Source of the DNA: Rhizobium phaseoli
GTDB lineage: Bacteria; Pseudomonadota; Alphaproteobacteria; Rhizobiales; Rhizobiaceae
Direction of reading: 5' to 3'
Assembly (NCBI RefSeq): GCF_003985125.1
Contig: NZ_ML133577.1
Location: forward strand, 62,001-126,000
DNA: 64,000 nucleotides
The position numbers were made by a program, and so were the translations under genes. Positions 40,716 through 50,230 of the stretch are shown here, one piece after another (within the stretch, counting starts at the first letter, position 1; each line of letters begins with the position of its first letter). Under the pieces are notes generated by a model, which had not been told where the DNA came from, searched no databases, and saw nothing but the letters and a program-made list of their open reading frames with translations.

Positions 40716-43499
40716 TCAAGCCGCCCTCTCAACCGCCGGTTCGCCCATCGCATGCGGCCTTCCGAGCAGATAACCCTGTGCCTCGTCGCATTGCTCTTCC
40801 GAGAGCGTAGCGAGCTGGGCCTGGGTCTCCACGCCTTCCGCCAGCACCGGCACTTCAAGGCTGCGACCGAGCGCCAAGATGGCGCGGACGATCGCCTTGG
40901 ATTGCGGGCTGGTTTCGACTTCGGCCATGAAGCTCTTGTCGAGCTTGATCTTGTCGAAGGGGAAGGAGCGCAGGGTTTCCAGCGAGGAGTAACCGGTGCC
41001 GAAATCGTCGATGGCGATCGAGACGCCGAGCGCCTTGATCGCCCGCATCGTCCGCAGCGCCTTATCCTTGTCGACGATGATCGAGCTTTCGGTGATCTCG
41101 ATTTCGAGACGCCGCGGGTTCAGGCCGGTCTCAGCGAGGATGCCTGAGATGACGGCGGCCATGTCGGCGTGGCCGAGCTGGATCGGTGACAGGTTGACGG
41201 CGATCTTGTAGCTGTTGTTCCAGCTTGCCGCTTCCCGGCAGGCTTCCCGGAGCACCCATTCGCCGATCGGCAGGATCGCGCCGCATTCCTCGGCCAGGCC
41301 GATGAAATCCATCGGCGGAATATTGCCGCGAGCGTGATGCCGCCAGCGCAGGAGGACCTCGTAGCCGGTGATCTCGCCGGTGCGCACCGATTTCTGCACC
41401 TGATAGTGCAGATGCAGCTCGTTGCGGTCGATCGACGCCCAGAGGTCGTTGGCGAGCGCGCGGCGGCGGCGTGCATTCTCGTCCATGGCGGCCTCGTAGA
41501 AGCAGACCCTTTGCAGCAGCGATTGTTTGGCGCGGTACATGGCAAGATCGGCATTGGCCATAAGCCCGTCGACGCTTACCGCATCGCTCGGATAGAGCGC
41601 GACGCCGAGGCTGGCGCCGGTCTTGATCTCGAACCCGTCGATGGCAACGGTGCCGGTGAGCGCGCCTTCCAGCCGCCCGATGAAATCGTGGAGCGCGCTC
41701 AGCTCATCGAAGCGCTTGGTTGCCGCGAACTCGTCTCCCCCGAACCGGGCAATGAACTCGCCCTCCTGCCGCGCCTCTTCCAGACGTCGGGCAAGCTCGA
41801 CAAGCACCTTGTCGCCGGTGGCGTGGCCGTGCTGATCATTGATCTCCTTGAACTTGTCGAGATCAATGCCGATGACGGCGACATTGCCCCTCACCCGGTC
41901 AGCGATCATCATTTCTTCCGCAACGCTCTCGCCGAACTGCAACCGGTTCGGCAGGCCCGTCAGCCCGTCATGCTTGGCCAGAAATGCGACCTGCTCCTCC
42001 GATTTCAGCCGATCGGTGATGTCTTCGAAGGTGACGACCCAGCCGCCATTGGCGAGCATGTTGACATGCTGCTGGATGGACATGCCGCTCGGATATTTAT
42101 GCACCGCGCTGCCGGCACCGACCCGGATCAGCGCCATGTTCCTGATATAATGCGCCTCGGCCTGCGCCGTTGCCTCGTTGGGGTCCGCCGCATGGGCGGC
42201 ATAGCCGACCTCGACGATCTGCCGGTAACCCATGCCTGCATGCACCGAGCCTTCGGGGAATTTGAAGATTTCGAGATAGCGCTTGTTGCAGAGCAGCAGC
42301 CGCTCATCCCCGTCGAACATGCAGATGCCCTGGCCGATATTTTCGAGCGCGACGTCGAGATTGCGGCTGACCTCGTCGATCCGGTCGGCATCCGCCTTCT
42401 GCTTGCTGTTGTCTTTGGTGATCTTGGCATAGCCGATCAGCTGGCCGGTCTCGTCATAGATCGGATCGATGACGACATGGGCCCAGAAGGAGGAGCCGTC
42501 CTTGCGATAGCGCCAGCCCTGCGCTTCGAACTTGCCGTCGCTGCGGGCAGTCTCGAGCGCCCGCAGCGGCAGGCCTTTCCGGCGGTCCTCCTCAGAATAA
42601 AACAGCGAGAAATCCTTGCCGACGATCTCATCGGCGCTGTAGCCCTTGGTGCGCTCGGCGCCCGCATTCCAGTTGCTGACCTTGCCGTCAGGATCGAGCA
42701 TATAGATCGCGTAGTCGGTGACGCCCTGCACCAGGAGCTTGAAGCTGCGCTCGGCGCTGGCGGCCTTGGCCTGCGAGCGCACGGCGAAAATGGCGGCGGC
42801 AAAACCCGCCGTCAGCAGCGAAAAGGTGACGGCGGCGATCGTCACCGCCATCAGCGCCGGCGAAAGCAGCATGACGGGATCGAGCGCGGTAATGCCTGGA
42901 ATGACCGTCACACCGGCCGTTGCGGTGAAATGCAGGGTGACGACGCCGAGCGTCAGCAATGCCGTCGGCGCCAGCCGGCCGAATGTCGAGCGGCCGCTGC
43001 GGCCGGCAAAACGAAAAGCGGCGACCGAAAAGGCGACGCCGAGCACGACCGAGACCACGACGAAGCTCGCATCCCAGGAGATCTCTCCCGGAAATTCGAT
43101 GGCGAGCATGCCGCTGAAATGCATCAGCCCGATGCCGGCGCCGAAAAACACGCCGGCCAGACTATTCGCCACCCAGCTGTCGTAGGCGATCTTGGCGGCG
43201 ACCGCCGCCGTCGTCGCGACGATCGCGACCAGCAGCGAGACCAGCGTCAGCCCGGCGTGATAACCGACAACGACGCCGGGGTCATAGGCCAGCATGGCGA
43301 TGAAATGCGTGGCCCAGATGCCGAAACCACCCGCCGCCCCCGCCGTCACCAGCCACACCCACCGCACCACGCCCTCCGACAACGTCGCCCGATCCAAGAG
43401 AACGAGCGCGCAATGGCTGGCGAGAAAGCAGATCAGACCCGCAAGCCCGACCAGCGTGAGATCATGCTGCTGGGTGATGCACGTCAGAACGGTGAACAT
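40716..43499 (-). CDS. MHYT-PAS-GGDEF-EAL cyclic-di-GMP turnover protein
   Basis: A 927-residue membrane protein. The N-terminal 250 residues form an MHYT sensor with seven helices. The metal-binding motifs appear in variant form: ATHFIAMLAY, LMHFSGMLAI and TLHFTATAG. The sensor may detect oxygen, CO or NO through copper. Next come PAS domains (about 265-385 and 395-510), then GGDEF (HDGLTGLPNRLQF, RFGGDEFAA, complete) and EAL (YEVLLRWRHH, EITESSIIV, DDFGTGYSSLETL, AEGVET, AQGYLLGRP). The EAL signature is EVL, with the essential Glu kept. A G-quadruplex motif lies 63-82 bp upstream of the ATG. It ends 33 bp before the unknown gene at 39910. Confidence 0.92.
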   Translation of the reverse strand: MFTVLTCITQQHDLTLVGLAGLICFLASHCALVLLDRATLSEGVVRWVWLVTAGAAGGFGIWATHFIAMLAYDPGVVVGYHAGLTLVSLLVAIVATTAAVAAKIAYDSWVANSLAGVFFGAGIGLMHFSGMLAIEFPGEISWDASFVVVSVVLGVAFSVAAFRFAGRSGRSTFGRLAPTALLTLGVVTLHFTATAGVTVIPGITALDPVMLLSPALMAVTIAAVTFSLLTAGFAAAIFAVRSQAKAASAERSFKLLVQGVTDYAIYMLDPDGKVSNWNAGAERTKGYSADEIVGKDFSLFYSEEDRRKGLPLRALETARSDGKFEAQGWRYRKDGSSFWAHVVIDPIYDETGQLIGYAKITKDNSKQKADADRIDEVSRNLDVALENIGQGICMFDGDERLLLCNKRYLEIFKFPEGSVHAGMGYRQIVEVGYAAHAADPNEATAQAEAHYIRNMALIRVGAGSAVHKYPSGMSIQQHVNMLANGGWVVTFEDITDRLKSEEQVAFLAKHDGLTGLPNRLQFGESVAEEMMIADRVRGNVAVIGIDLDKFKEINDQHGHATGDKVLVELARRLEEARQEGEFIARFGGDEFAATKRFDELSALHDFIGRLEGALTGTVAIDGFEIKTGASLGVALYPSDAVSVDGLMANADLAMYRAKQSLLQRVCFYEAAMDENARRRRALANDLWASIDRNELHLHYQVQKSVRTGEITGYEVLLRWRHHARGNIPPMDFIGLAEECGAILPIGEWVLREACREAASWNNSYKIAVNLSPIQLGHADMAAVISGILAETGLNPRRLEIEITESSIIVDKDKALRTMRAIKALGVSIAIDDFGTGYSSLETLRSFPFDKIKLDKSFMAEVETSPQSKAIVRAILALGRSLEVPVLAEGVETQAQLATLSEEQCDEAQGYLLGRPHAMGEPAVERAA

Positions 43500-43509
43500 G
43501 GAAGTGGCC

Positions 43510-43921
43510 CTCGATTTTCGGGGGCCACGCTAGCGAGAGGGCGCTTAAGGAAGGTTGAAATGGGTGGGGTGCGGGGGTGGGAAATGCGAGGGTTGGGGCG
43601 GGTTGTGCAGGAGGTTGTCGGATTAGGGTTTATGGGCGGTGTTTGGGGATAGTGAATGGAAGGTGTGGTTGAGGTTTGAGGTCCTGATCTGTTTCTTTTG
43701 GACATCTCGAGGCCCAGCAGAAAACTAATTATGGGGAAGCTTGATTGAGTAAAGATCAATTTGAACTGTGGCTGCCTAGCAGTCGGCGGATTATTGGAGA
43801 AGAATACGTATCTGCCGGTTCATGATCTGGATGAAGACAGCCGAGCGGATGGGACGGCTTGACCACGATGGAGCAATTTCATCCTAGGCATGGCAGCGGA
43901 TTTGGATGAGGGGAATCTGGA
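43510..43921. other. G-rich intergenic region
   Basis: About 410 bp between the MHYT gene and a plus-strand unknown gene. The first 170 bp are strongly enriched in G and T on the plus strand, with several GGG runs. No gene is visible. The right part is AT-richer and probably carries the promoter of 43922-44524. Confidence 0.5.
43562..43581 (+). promoter_or_regulatory. G-quadruplex-forming motif
   Basis: GGGTGGGGTGCGGGGGTGGG: four G-runs (3, 4, 5, 3) with loops T, TGC, T. It fits the canonical G4 rule with very short loops. It is on the plus strand, in the upstream region of the MHYT-GGDEF-EAL gene; the transcript of that gene would carry the complementary C-rich side. Confidence 0.75.
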
Positions 43922-44524
43922 ATGTCGACCTTGCTGAGAAGTTTATTGCTGCTGGTCGGAATAACTTTAGTGGTGCCAGCCTTTGGCAATTGCCTGACCG
44001 CCAATGAGACCAAACAGGGCGTGCTGCTGACCAGAGAAGTGCCTTTCTTTTCCGTATTCTACAAGCCCGACGGTCCGGGTCTCACCGAACAGAAGCTGGT
44101 GGAGCGTAACCACTCACTGCAGCCGGTGTCGGCTGTCTATTTGCACCCGTTGCTCGTCGAAAAGAGAGTTGGTCCCAACGGGACGCATGAGCTTAAATAC
44201 GCGAATGCGATTGCGTTGGACGATCTGCCACAGAAGAAGACCTGGCAATCCGACACCACGCTTTTCCTCAATGGCAAAAAATCCGTTTCGGGCACTACTT
44301 TTATTCGGTTCGACGGCTTGGGAGAGGAAACGATCGCATCTTGTTCCTACAAGGTTTGGGCCATCAACAGCCGTCTGGAACTGACGGGATTGCCTCCGAT
44401 TATCTTTGAACAATACTATTCCCCCGAGCTTCGTCTCGTTCTTCGTTCGGTAAGGCTAGGCCCTTCCAACCAGCCGTTGAGCGAGGTTCGATTTGATCGG
44501 TTCCAAATTGGCTGGGGCAACTGA
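43922..44524 (+). CDS. Exported hypothetical protein
   Basis: A 200-residue protein with a signal peptide (MSTLLRSLLLLVGITLVVPAFG). The mature part is beta-rich (REVPFFSVFYKPDGPGL, KLVERNHSLQPVSAVYLHPLL, TTFIRFDGLGEETIASCSYKVW, LELTGLPPIIFEQYYSPELR), with two Cys that might pair. No family was recognised. GAGGGGAATCTGGA precedes the ATG. G+C is lower than average. It is single, convergent with the LysR gene across a repeat. Confidence 0.65.
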   Translation: MSTLLRSLLLLVGITLVVPAFGNCLTANETKQGVLLTREVPFFSVFYKPDGPGLTEQKLVERNHSLQPVSAVYLHPLLVEKRVGPNGTHELKYANAIALDDLPQKKTWQSDTTLFLNGKKSVSGTTFIRFDGLGEETIASCSYKVWAINSRLELTGLPPIIFEQYYSPELRLVLRSVRLGPSNQPLSEVRFDRFQIGWGN

Positions 44525-44577
44525 TTGGGATGCTGTTCGGCAAATGCAAGAAGCAGCGTCGCGGCGTGCCTCGATCG

Positions 44578-44716
44578 CCCTGCAGGCTGCTCACCTCAGC
44601 ATGAGGGGCGTTGGAGGATGCCGCGCTGTAATCGCGGGCGCAGAGGAATTTGCACCGCCTTGAAGAGAGAGTCTCTGAGGTGCCCCGCAGGGGCCTCGAA
44701 GGACGAGGCGGGTGCT
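44578..44716. repeat. Palindromic repeat element
   Basis: The core at 44674-44716 (gaggtgccccgcaggggcct then cgaaggacgaggcgggtgctc) is the exact inverse of 62329-62371: 43 bp identical. A further half (tcacctcagcatgagggg, 44591-44607) lies to the left. It sits between two convergent genes. Confidence 0.75.
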
Positions 44717-44721
44717 CGGCG

Positions 44722-45618
44722 TCAGGAGCTTCTCTCTCGAAGAGCCTCCATGATGACCGAGAAGGCGGGGAGGTTCTGGCGGCGGCTGGGGTAATAGAGG
44801 TAATAGCCGGCGAATTTGGGGGGCCAGTCATCGAGGACGAGGGTGAGACGCCGTTCGGCAAGATGCGTTGCGACGTAGCTTTCCGGGACGAAGGCAATGC
44901 CGTAGCCCTGAAGGGCTGCGCCGACCATCTCGCGATCGGTGTTGAAGGTGAGTTGGCCTTCCACCCTCACACGGACCTCCTCATTGTTTTTTTCGAACTC
45001 CCAGGCGTAAAGCCCGCCGATCCTGTCGAGACGCCTGTTGATGCAGTTGTGCTGCATCAGCTCTTGCGGCGTCGTCGGCACGGGTCTTGTCTTGAAATAA
45101 TCGGGGGAAGCGACAACCACCAGCCGCCAGTCCGGCCCGATCCGCACCGCAACCATGTCCTTCTCCAGGCTCTCGCCGAGGCGCACGCCGGCATCGAAGC
45201 CGTCTTCGACGATGTTGCGGAAGCTGTTGTCGACGCTGAGTTCCAGCTTGATATCGGGATATTCGCCGAGGATGGGGGCGAGCTTCGGCCACACCACGCT
45301 TTCCATCGCGTGGTTCGACAGGGTGATTCTGACGGTGCCGGCCGGTTTGTCGCGATAGGCCATCAACGCCTCGATATCGGCCTCGATTTCGGAAATGCGC
45401 GGCGCGAGCGATTGTCGCAGACGCTCGCCGGCCTCCGTCGTCGCCACGCTGCGCGTCGTGCGCGTGAGGAGCCGCAGCCCCATGCGCGCTTCGAGTTCCT
45501 TGACGGCGTAGCTCAGCGTCGATTGCGCGACCCCCAGTTTCGCGGCGGCCCGGGTGAAGCTGCGTTCCTCCGCGACCGCCAGGAAGAGAAGCAGTTCGTT
45601 GAAGTTTTCGCGCGCCAT
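44722..45618 (-). CDS. LysR-family transcriptional regulator
   Basis: A 298-residue LysR protein of standard length. The N-terminal HTH (NELLLFLAVAEERSFTRAAAKLGVAQSTLSYAVKELE) and RLLTRTTRSVATTEAGE are textbook. The rest is a two-lobe effector domain. The group (TRTTRSVATT) is common beside oxidoreductase genes. It is divergent from the alcohol dehydrogenase and MFS genes at 45770-48160, so it should regulate them. The stop codon is 6 bp from the palindromic repeat. Confidence 0.92.
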   Translation of the reverse strand: MARENFNELLLFLAVAEERSFTRAAAKLGVAQSTLSYAVKELEARMGLRLLTRTTRSVATTEAGERLRQSLAPRISEIEADIEALMAYRDKPAGTVRITLSNHAMESVVWPKLAPILGEYPDIKLELSVDNSFRNIVEDGFDAGVRLGESLEKDMVAVRIGPDWRLVVVASPDYFKTRPVPTTPQELMQHNCINRRLDRIGGLYAWEFEKNNEEVRVRVEGQLTFNTDREMVGAALQGYGIAFVPESYVATHLAERRLTLVLDDWPPKFAGYYLYYPSRRQNLPAFSVIMEALRERSS

Positions 45619-45663
45619 AGTGGATATCTCCGCTCTCCCGATCCGGCGCCATTAATAGCCGAT

Positions 45664-45709
45664 TTCGATAAGTCCATGCAAATTGCAACGGCTAATCCGA
45701 GCTATCGAA
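45664..45709. promoter_or_regulatory. Inverted repeat, candidate LysR binding site
   Basis: TTCGATA (45664-45670) and TATCGAA (45703-45709) face each other across 32 bp between the divergent LysR and dehydrogenase genes. LysR proteins often use such spaced dyads, but the T-N11-A form is not obvious. Confidence 0.4.
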
Positions 45710-45769
45710 GGGTGCTATTGCATCTGCCGAAAGAATGAGACGGGCATTCCGCCCGGACAGGAGATCACC

Positions 45770-46786
45770 ATGCTCGGCACCGTCCTTCGCGCCCCCGGCG
45801 ACATCCGCTGCGAGGAAGTCGCGGAACCGAAGATTGAGAAACCCACCGACGCGATCATCAAGCTGTCGGCGTCCTGCGTCTGCGGCTCCGACCTCTGGCC
45901 CTACCGCGGCCTTCAACCGGTGAATGGCCCGCAGCACATGGGCCACGAATATTGCGGCGTCGTCGTCGAGGTCGGAAGCGAAGTCCAGAATATCCGGCCC
46001 GGCCAGTTCGTCGTCGGCTCGTTCTGCCTCTCCGACAACACCTGCCCGCATTGCCGCTATGGCTTCCAGTCCTCCTGCGAGCATCGCGAATTCATGTCGG
46101 GCGCGCAGGCGCCCTACGCCCGGATCGCGCTTGCCGACGGCACGCTTGTGGCCACCGACACCATACCATCAGACGACCTGATCCCGAGCCTGCTCGCGGC
46201 CTCGGATGTGCTCGGCACTGGCTGGTATGCGGCCGACGCCGCGCGGGTGACGCCGGGATGCACGGCGGTCGTCGTCGGCGACGGCGCGGTCGGCCTGATG
46301 GGCGTGCTCTCCGCCAAGCAGCTTGGCGCCGGCCGCATCATTGCCATGAGCCGCCACAAGCAGCGTCAAGAGCTGGCGCTCGAATATGGCGCGACCGACA
46401 TCGTCACCGAACGCGGCGACGAAGGCGTGGCGAGAATCAGGGAGTTGACCGGTGGCGTCGGCGCGGACTCGGTGCTGGAATGCGTCGGCACCGAGCAGTC
46501 GATGATGCAGGCGATCAATGCCTGCCGCCCCGGCGGCTCGATCGGCTATGTCGGCGTTCCCCATGGCGTCAGCCTCGACGGGCAGATGCTGTTTTTCGCC
46601 CAGAAGAACCTGTTGGGCGGCCCGGCCCCGGTGCGACGTTTCCTGCCGCACCTGATCGACCTCATTCTGTCGCGCAAGATCAACCCCGGAAAGGTCTTCG
46701 ATCTCGAAGTGCCGCTCGCCGATGTCGCAAAGGGTTACAAGGCGATGGACGAACGCTCTGCGATCAAGACGCTGCTGCGCATGTGA
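45770..46786 (+). CDS. Zinc-dependent alcohol dehydrogenase family protein
   Basis: A 338-residue medium-chain dehydrogenase. Catalytic zinc ligands lie in ASCVCGSDLWPYRG and HMGHEYCGVVVEVG, with a partial structural-zinc loop (CPHCRYGFQSSC). The Rossmann motif AVVVGDGAVGLMGVL precedes the Ser/Arg region (MSRHKQRQ), suggesting NADP use. AGGAGATCACC precedes the ATG at 45770. The substrate is unknown. It is divergent from a LysR gene and followed by an MFS exporter, a common trio for response to a toxic aldehyde or aromatic compound. Confidence 0.88.
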   Translation: MLGTVLRAPGDIRCEEVAEPKIEKPTDAIIKLSASCVCGSDLWPYRGLQPVNGPQHMGHEYCGVVVEVGSEVQNIRPGQFVVGSFCLSDNTCPHCRYGFQSSCEHREFMSGAQAPYARIALADGTLVATDTIPSDDLIPSLLAASDVLGTGWYAADAARVTPGCTAVVVGDGAVGLMGVLSAKQLGAGRIIAMSRHKQRQELALEYGATDIVTERGDEGVARIRELTGGVGADSVLECVGTEQSMMQAINACRPGGSIGYVGVPHGVSLDGQMLFFAQKNLLGGPAPVRRFLPHLIDLILSRKINPGKVFDLEVPLADVAKGYKAMDERSAIKTLLRM

Positions 46787-46951
46787 GATCCGCATTCCGG
46801 ATCACCGAGGAAACGGCGAGGATCGCCGGCATCCCCGAGAACTCGACCCTGTGAATTTCGAAATCGGCGGCGCCGACGTGATCCCGGTCGCCGGCAGGGC
46901 GACACGCAGCCGTCGCCCGTTTCCATGAACAGCTCTTGAGGTGAAAGCCCG

Positions 46952-48160
46952 ATGGACACCATCCACAATATGAGACCGGCAACCAAGACGACGCCGTGGA
47001 GCGCCGTCATCTGCATGATGCTGACCTCCTTCGTGCTCGTCGCGTCGGAATTCATGCCGGTGAGCCTGCTGACGCCGATCGCCGACGACCTCGCGAGTAC
47101 CGCAGGCCAGGCGGGTCAGGCCATCTCGATCTCGGGCTTCTTCGCCGTCATCACGGCCCTGTTCAGCAACGTGCTGTTCGCGCGTTTCGACCGGCGTGGG
47201 GTGATCCTCTCCTATACCGTCGTGCTGGTGGCGTCGGGCCTGGCGGTCACCTTTGCGCCCAACTACCTCGTGTTCATGTTCGGCCGCGCCCTGATCGGCG
47301 TGTCGATCGGCGGCTACTGGTCGCTGGCGACTGCGATCATCGCGCGGCTCGCCGCCGGTCCCGACGTGCCCAAGGCCCTTGCCATGCTGCAAGGTGGCAG
47401 TGCTCTGGCCGCAGTGATCGCGGCCCCACTTGGCAGCTTCCTCGGCGGCCTGGTCGGATGGCGCGGCGCGTTCTTCGTGGTCGTGCCGATCGGCATTGCC
47501 GCCTTCATCTGGCAAGCCACCGCCCTGCCCCGGATGCCGGGCGGCCGAAGCGGTTCTCTCGGCAGGACGTTCGGCCTTATGGGCAACCGCACCTTCGCCC
47601 TCGGCATGGCGTCGATGATCCTGTTCTTCATGGGGCAGTTCGCGCTCTCGACCTATCTCAGACCGTTTCTCGAAGACATCACGCATCTCCGCGTCAACTC
47701 GCTGTCGCTCGTGCTGCTCGGCGTCGGCCTTGCCGGCCTCGCCGGAACCTCGTTGATCCCCTCGATCCTGCGCTCGCATATGGCGCATGTGCTGATCGGC
47801 TTTCCGGCCGTGCTGGTGACCGTGGCCCTGGCGCTCATCGGCCTCGGCCCCTTCGCGCTGGCAACCGCCGGCCTGCTGCTTCTCTGGGGCCTGCTGACGA
47901 CGCCGGTGCCGGCGGCCTGGACGACCTGGATGACCCGCACCATCCCGCACCATCTGGAGGAAGGCGGCGCCTGGTTCGTCGCCCTCATTCAGTTTGCCAT
48001 CACCTCCGGCGCCTTCGCGGGCGGCCTGCTGTTCGATCATGTCGGCTGGTGGAGCCCGTTTGTGTTGAGCGCCGCGGCCATGGCGGGTGCGGCGGCGATT
48101 GCGGTTGGTGTGACGCGGGGGTTGAGGCGGCAGGCGGCCATATCGGTTGGACATTTGTAG
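46952..48160 (+). CDS. MFS transporter, AraJ-like efflux
   Basis: A 402-residue exporter of the major facilitator superfamily with twelve helices. The N-terminal block (SEFMPVSLLTPIADDL) and the loop FARFDRRGVILSY between helices 2 and 3 fit the DHA1/AraJ sugar- or drug-efflux group, as does GRALIGVSIGGYW. It lies 165 bp after the dehydrogenase gene on the same strand, with a non-coding gap between them in which I see only weak open frames. It is likely coregulated by the LysR protein. Substrate unknown. Confidence 0.88.
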   Translation: MDTIHNMRPATKTTPWSAVICMMLTSFVLVASEFMPVSLLTPIADDLASTAGQAGQAISISGFFAVITALFSNVLFARFDRRGVILSYTVVLVASGLAVTFAPNYLVFMFGRALIGVSIGGYWSLATAIIARLAAGPDVPKALAMLQGGSALAAVIAAPLGSFLGGLVGWRGAFFVVVPIGIAAFIWQATALPRMPGGRSGSLGRTFGLMGNRTFALGMASMILFFMGQFALSTYLRPFLEDITHLRVNSLSLVLLGVGLAGLAGTSLIPSILRSHMAHVLIGFPAVLVTVALALIGLGPFALATAGLLLLWGLLTTPVPAAWTTWMTRTIPHHLEEGGAWFVALIQFAITSGAFAGGLLFDHVGWWSPFVLSAAAMAGAAAIAVGVTRGLRRQAAISVGHL

Positions 48161-48197
48161 GCGCCGGCATGACTTACACTATCACGATCCGATGCCC

Positions 48198-48329
48198 TCA
48201 CCTCCCTAGCTCAACAATCGCACAGCCATAACCGCCAAGCTCCAGCGTCGCTCGCACCGGCTTCTCGAAGGCTCGCTCCCCGCCCATCACCAGACGTTCA
48301 AGAACCTTCCGCTTTCCGTGGATACTCAT
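48198..48329 (-). pseudogene. 3' remnant of a second GH42 beta-galactosidase gene
   Basis: The last about 30 codons of a GH42 gene: GERAFEKPVRATLELGGYGC then AIVELGR, stop. The functional GH42 at 50958-53090 ends GEKAVRGTLDLGGYGC AIVELER. About 70 bp match at roughly 85% by eye, including the same stop position, and then similarity fades. The copies have the same orientation and bracket the cyclase gene. The fragment is too short to be functional. Confidence 0.7.
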
Positions 48330-48478
48330 TCCGTGTCGTCCACCTCGACGCCGTCGGTCACAAAGAAGGCTGACGGCTCGATGGAGGTGGAGATCGCTGG
48401 ACATTACCCCTCACCACTTGTTGACTCACCCGCAGTTGAACAATAACTTGCTAATTTGGTCGTTGGGCTTGTCCTCAG

Positions 48479-50185
48479 ATGACGGATCAATCTCTTCAGC
48501 GTCGTCTCGCTGCCATCGTCGTTGCCGATGTGGTGGGATATTCACGCCTGATGGAGGCTGATGAAGTCGCAACGCTTGAGAACCTCAGGGAACTCCGTTC
48601 TGGCGTTATCGAGCCGGCTGTGATGCGCCACAACGGCCGCATCTTCAAGGTCGTGGGCGACGGCTTCCTGATCGAATTCGGCAGCGCGGTGGACGCGGTC
48701 GAAGCGGCGTTGGAAATGCAACGGGCTAACACTCCTGTTGAGGCCTCCGGAGATCGACGCCTACTTTTACGTGTAGGGGTCAATCTGGGAGATGTCATTG
48801 ACGATGGTTCGGACGTCCTCGGCGACGGGGTCAATGTCGCGGCGCGCCTGGAGACACAGGCCGCGCCGGGAGGTATCTGCATTTCAGCCGGCGTTCACGG
48901 CGAGATCGTCGGCAAGATAGGCGACCAGTTCTTCGACGCAGGCGAACGCTACCTGAAGAACCTGACCCGCCCGGTCCACCTGTGGCATTGGCCGGATGCG
49001 CTGCAGAGCATATTGCCGCTGCCCGACCGTCCCTCGATCGCTGTATTGCCGTTCACGAACATGAGTGGGGATGAAGCGGACGCGCCCTTCGTCGACGGCT
49101 TAACAGAAGACCTGATCACTGACCTTTCCCGTACGGCTGGCCTGTTCGTCATCGCACGCAATTCCGTCTACGGCTACAAGGGCAAGCCGGTCAACGTAAA
49201 GTTGGTCGCCCAGGAACTCGGCGTCCGCTACGTCCTGGAGGGGAGCGCCAGACGCGCAATGGGCCGTGTCCGCATCAATGCCCAATTGATCGACGCGCTT
49301 GCCGGCGGGCACCTGTGGGCCGAGAGGTTTGACAGGACGGTGGAAGATGTTTTCGAACTACAGGACGAAGTCAACGCCAAGATTGTCGAAGCCCTCGTCG
49401 GCCGGCTGACCATCCCCACGCCACGCAATCGGCCGAAGAACTTCGAGGCCTACGACCTGTGTGTGCGCGCCCGCCTCCTGACGGAAGAGTCCCCGCAAAC
49501 CGAGCGCGAGGCCTATATGCTGCTCCAGCGCGCGGTCAAGCTCGAGCCATCATATGCCGAGGCGCTCGGTCTGCTCGCCTATAACCGTTGGCTGGCCTGG
49601 ACTCATTTCGGCGAGCCCGAAGATCCCAACCGCCGGATGGCGACGACATCAGCGCAGAAGGCCGTCGAGCTGGATCCCAACGATGCCGGCTGCCGTTACG
49701 TCCTGGGGACCATTCTGGCTTATGAGCGGCGATGGGAGGAATCGGAGGCCGCCTTCGCCAAGGCCCTGGAGCTGGACCCCAACCACGCCGACACCTGGGC
49801 CGCCATGTCTGATATTTCAGTGCTGGCCGGCAGGGTTGTCGACGGACTTGCGCAGATCGATAAAGCTCTGCGGCTCAATCCCCGTCCAGCCTGCTGGTAT
49901 CTTTGTCATCTCGGGCAGGCGCAATACGCTGCGCGTGACTATGAGGCCGCGGCCGCTACACTCCGCAGGGAAGACACGTATCGCACCAACTCACGCAAAT
50001 TCCTGGCTGCCACGCTTGCGCAGTTGGGCCACCGTGAGGAGGCGCAGCGAGAAGCAGAATTGTTCCTGATCGCCCACCCTCATTTCACGATCGGCCATTG
50101 GCTCAGCTCCCAGCCGCTGCGCGATGCATCTGTACGAGATCACTTTGTCGACGGCTTCCGAAAGGCCGGCCTGCCGGAGATGTGA
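48479..50185 (+). CDS. Class III adenylate/guanylate cyclase with TolB-like and TPR regions
   Basis: A 568-residue protein of a type abundant in rhizobia. Residues 1-170 form a class III cyclase: AIVVADVVGYSRLMEADE (first metal Asp), RIFKVVGDGFLIEF (substrate Lys and second Asp), GDGVNVAARLE (transition-state Asn and Arg). Then comes a TolB-N-like block (SIAVLPFTNMSGDEADAPFVDGL, ELGVRYVLEGSARR). The C-terminal half is TPR repeats (AYMLLQRAVKLEPSYAEAL, AEAFAKALELDPNHADTW and others). It should make cAMP, regulated by the TPR domain. It stands between the GH42 remnant and the beta-galactosidase operon, which suggests a role by insertion rather than function. Confidence 0.9.
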   Translation: MTDQSLQRRLAAIVVADVVGYSRLMEADEVATLENLRELRSGVIEPAVMRHNGRIFKVVGDGFLIEFGSAVDAVEAALEMQRANTPVEASGDRRLLLRVGVNLGDVIDDGSDVLGDGVNVAARLETQAAPGGICISAGVHGEIVGKIGDQFFDAGERYLKNLTRPVHLWHWPDALQSILPLPDRPSIAVLPFTNMSGDEADAPFVDGLTEDLITDLSRTAGLFVIARNSVYGYKGKPVNVKLVAQELGVRYVLEGSARRAMGRVRINAQLIDALAGGHLWAERFDRTVEDVFELQDEVNAKIVEALVGRLTIPTPRNRPKNFEAYDLCVRARLLTEESPQTEREAYMLLQRAVKLEPSYAEALGLLAYNRWLAWTHFGEPEDPNRRMATTSAQKAVELDPNDAGCRYVLGTILAYERRWEESEAAFAKALELDPNHADTWAAMSDISVLAGRVVDGLAQIDKALRLNPRPACWYLCHLGQAQYAARDYEAAAATLRREDTYRTNSRKFLAATLAQLGHREEAQREAELFLIAHPHFTIGHWLSSQPLRDASVRDHFVDGFRKAGLPEM

Positions 50186-50230
50186 CAGTGAGAGCAGGTT
50201 TTGTGGGCCGAACCTATGTAAGCAGCAGCG

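Noticed and set aside
41334..43652. A 772-codon open frame on the plus strand opposite the MHYT gene
   Set aside because: It is the antisense of a G+C-rich gene, with the Arg/Asp/His-heavy composition of a shadow frame; the minus-strand protein has clear domains.
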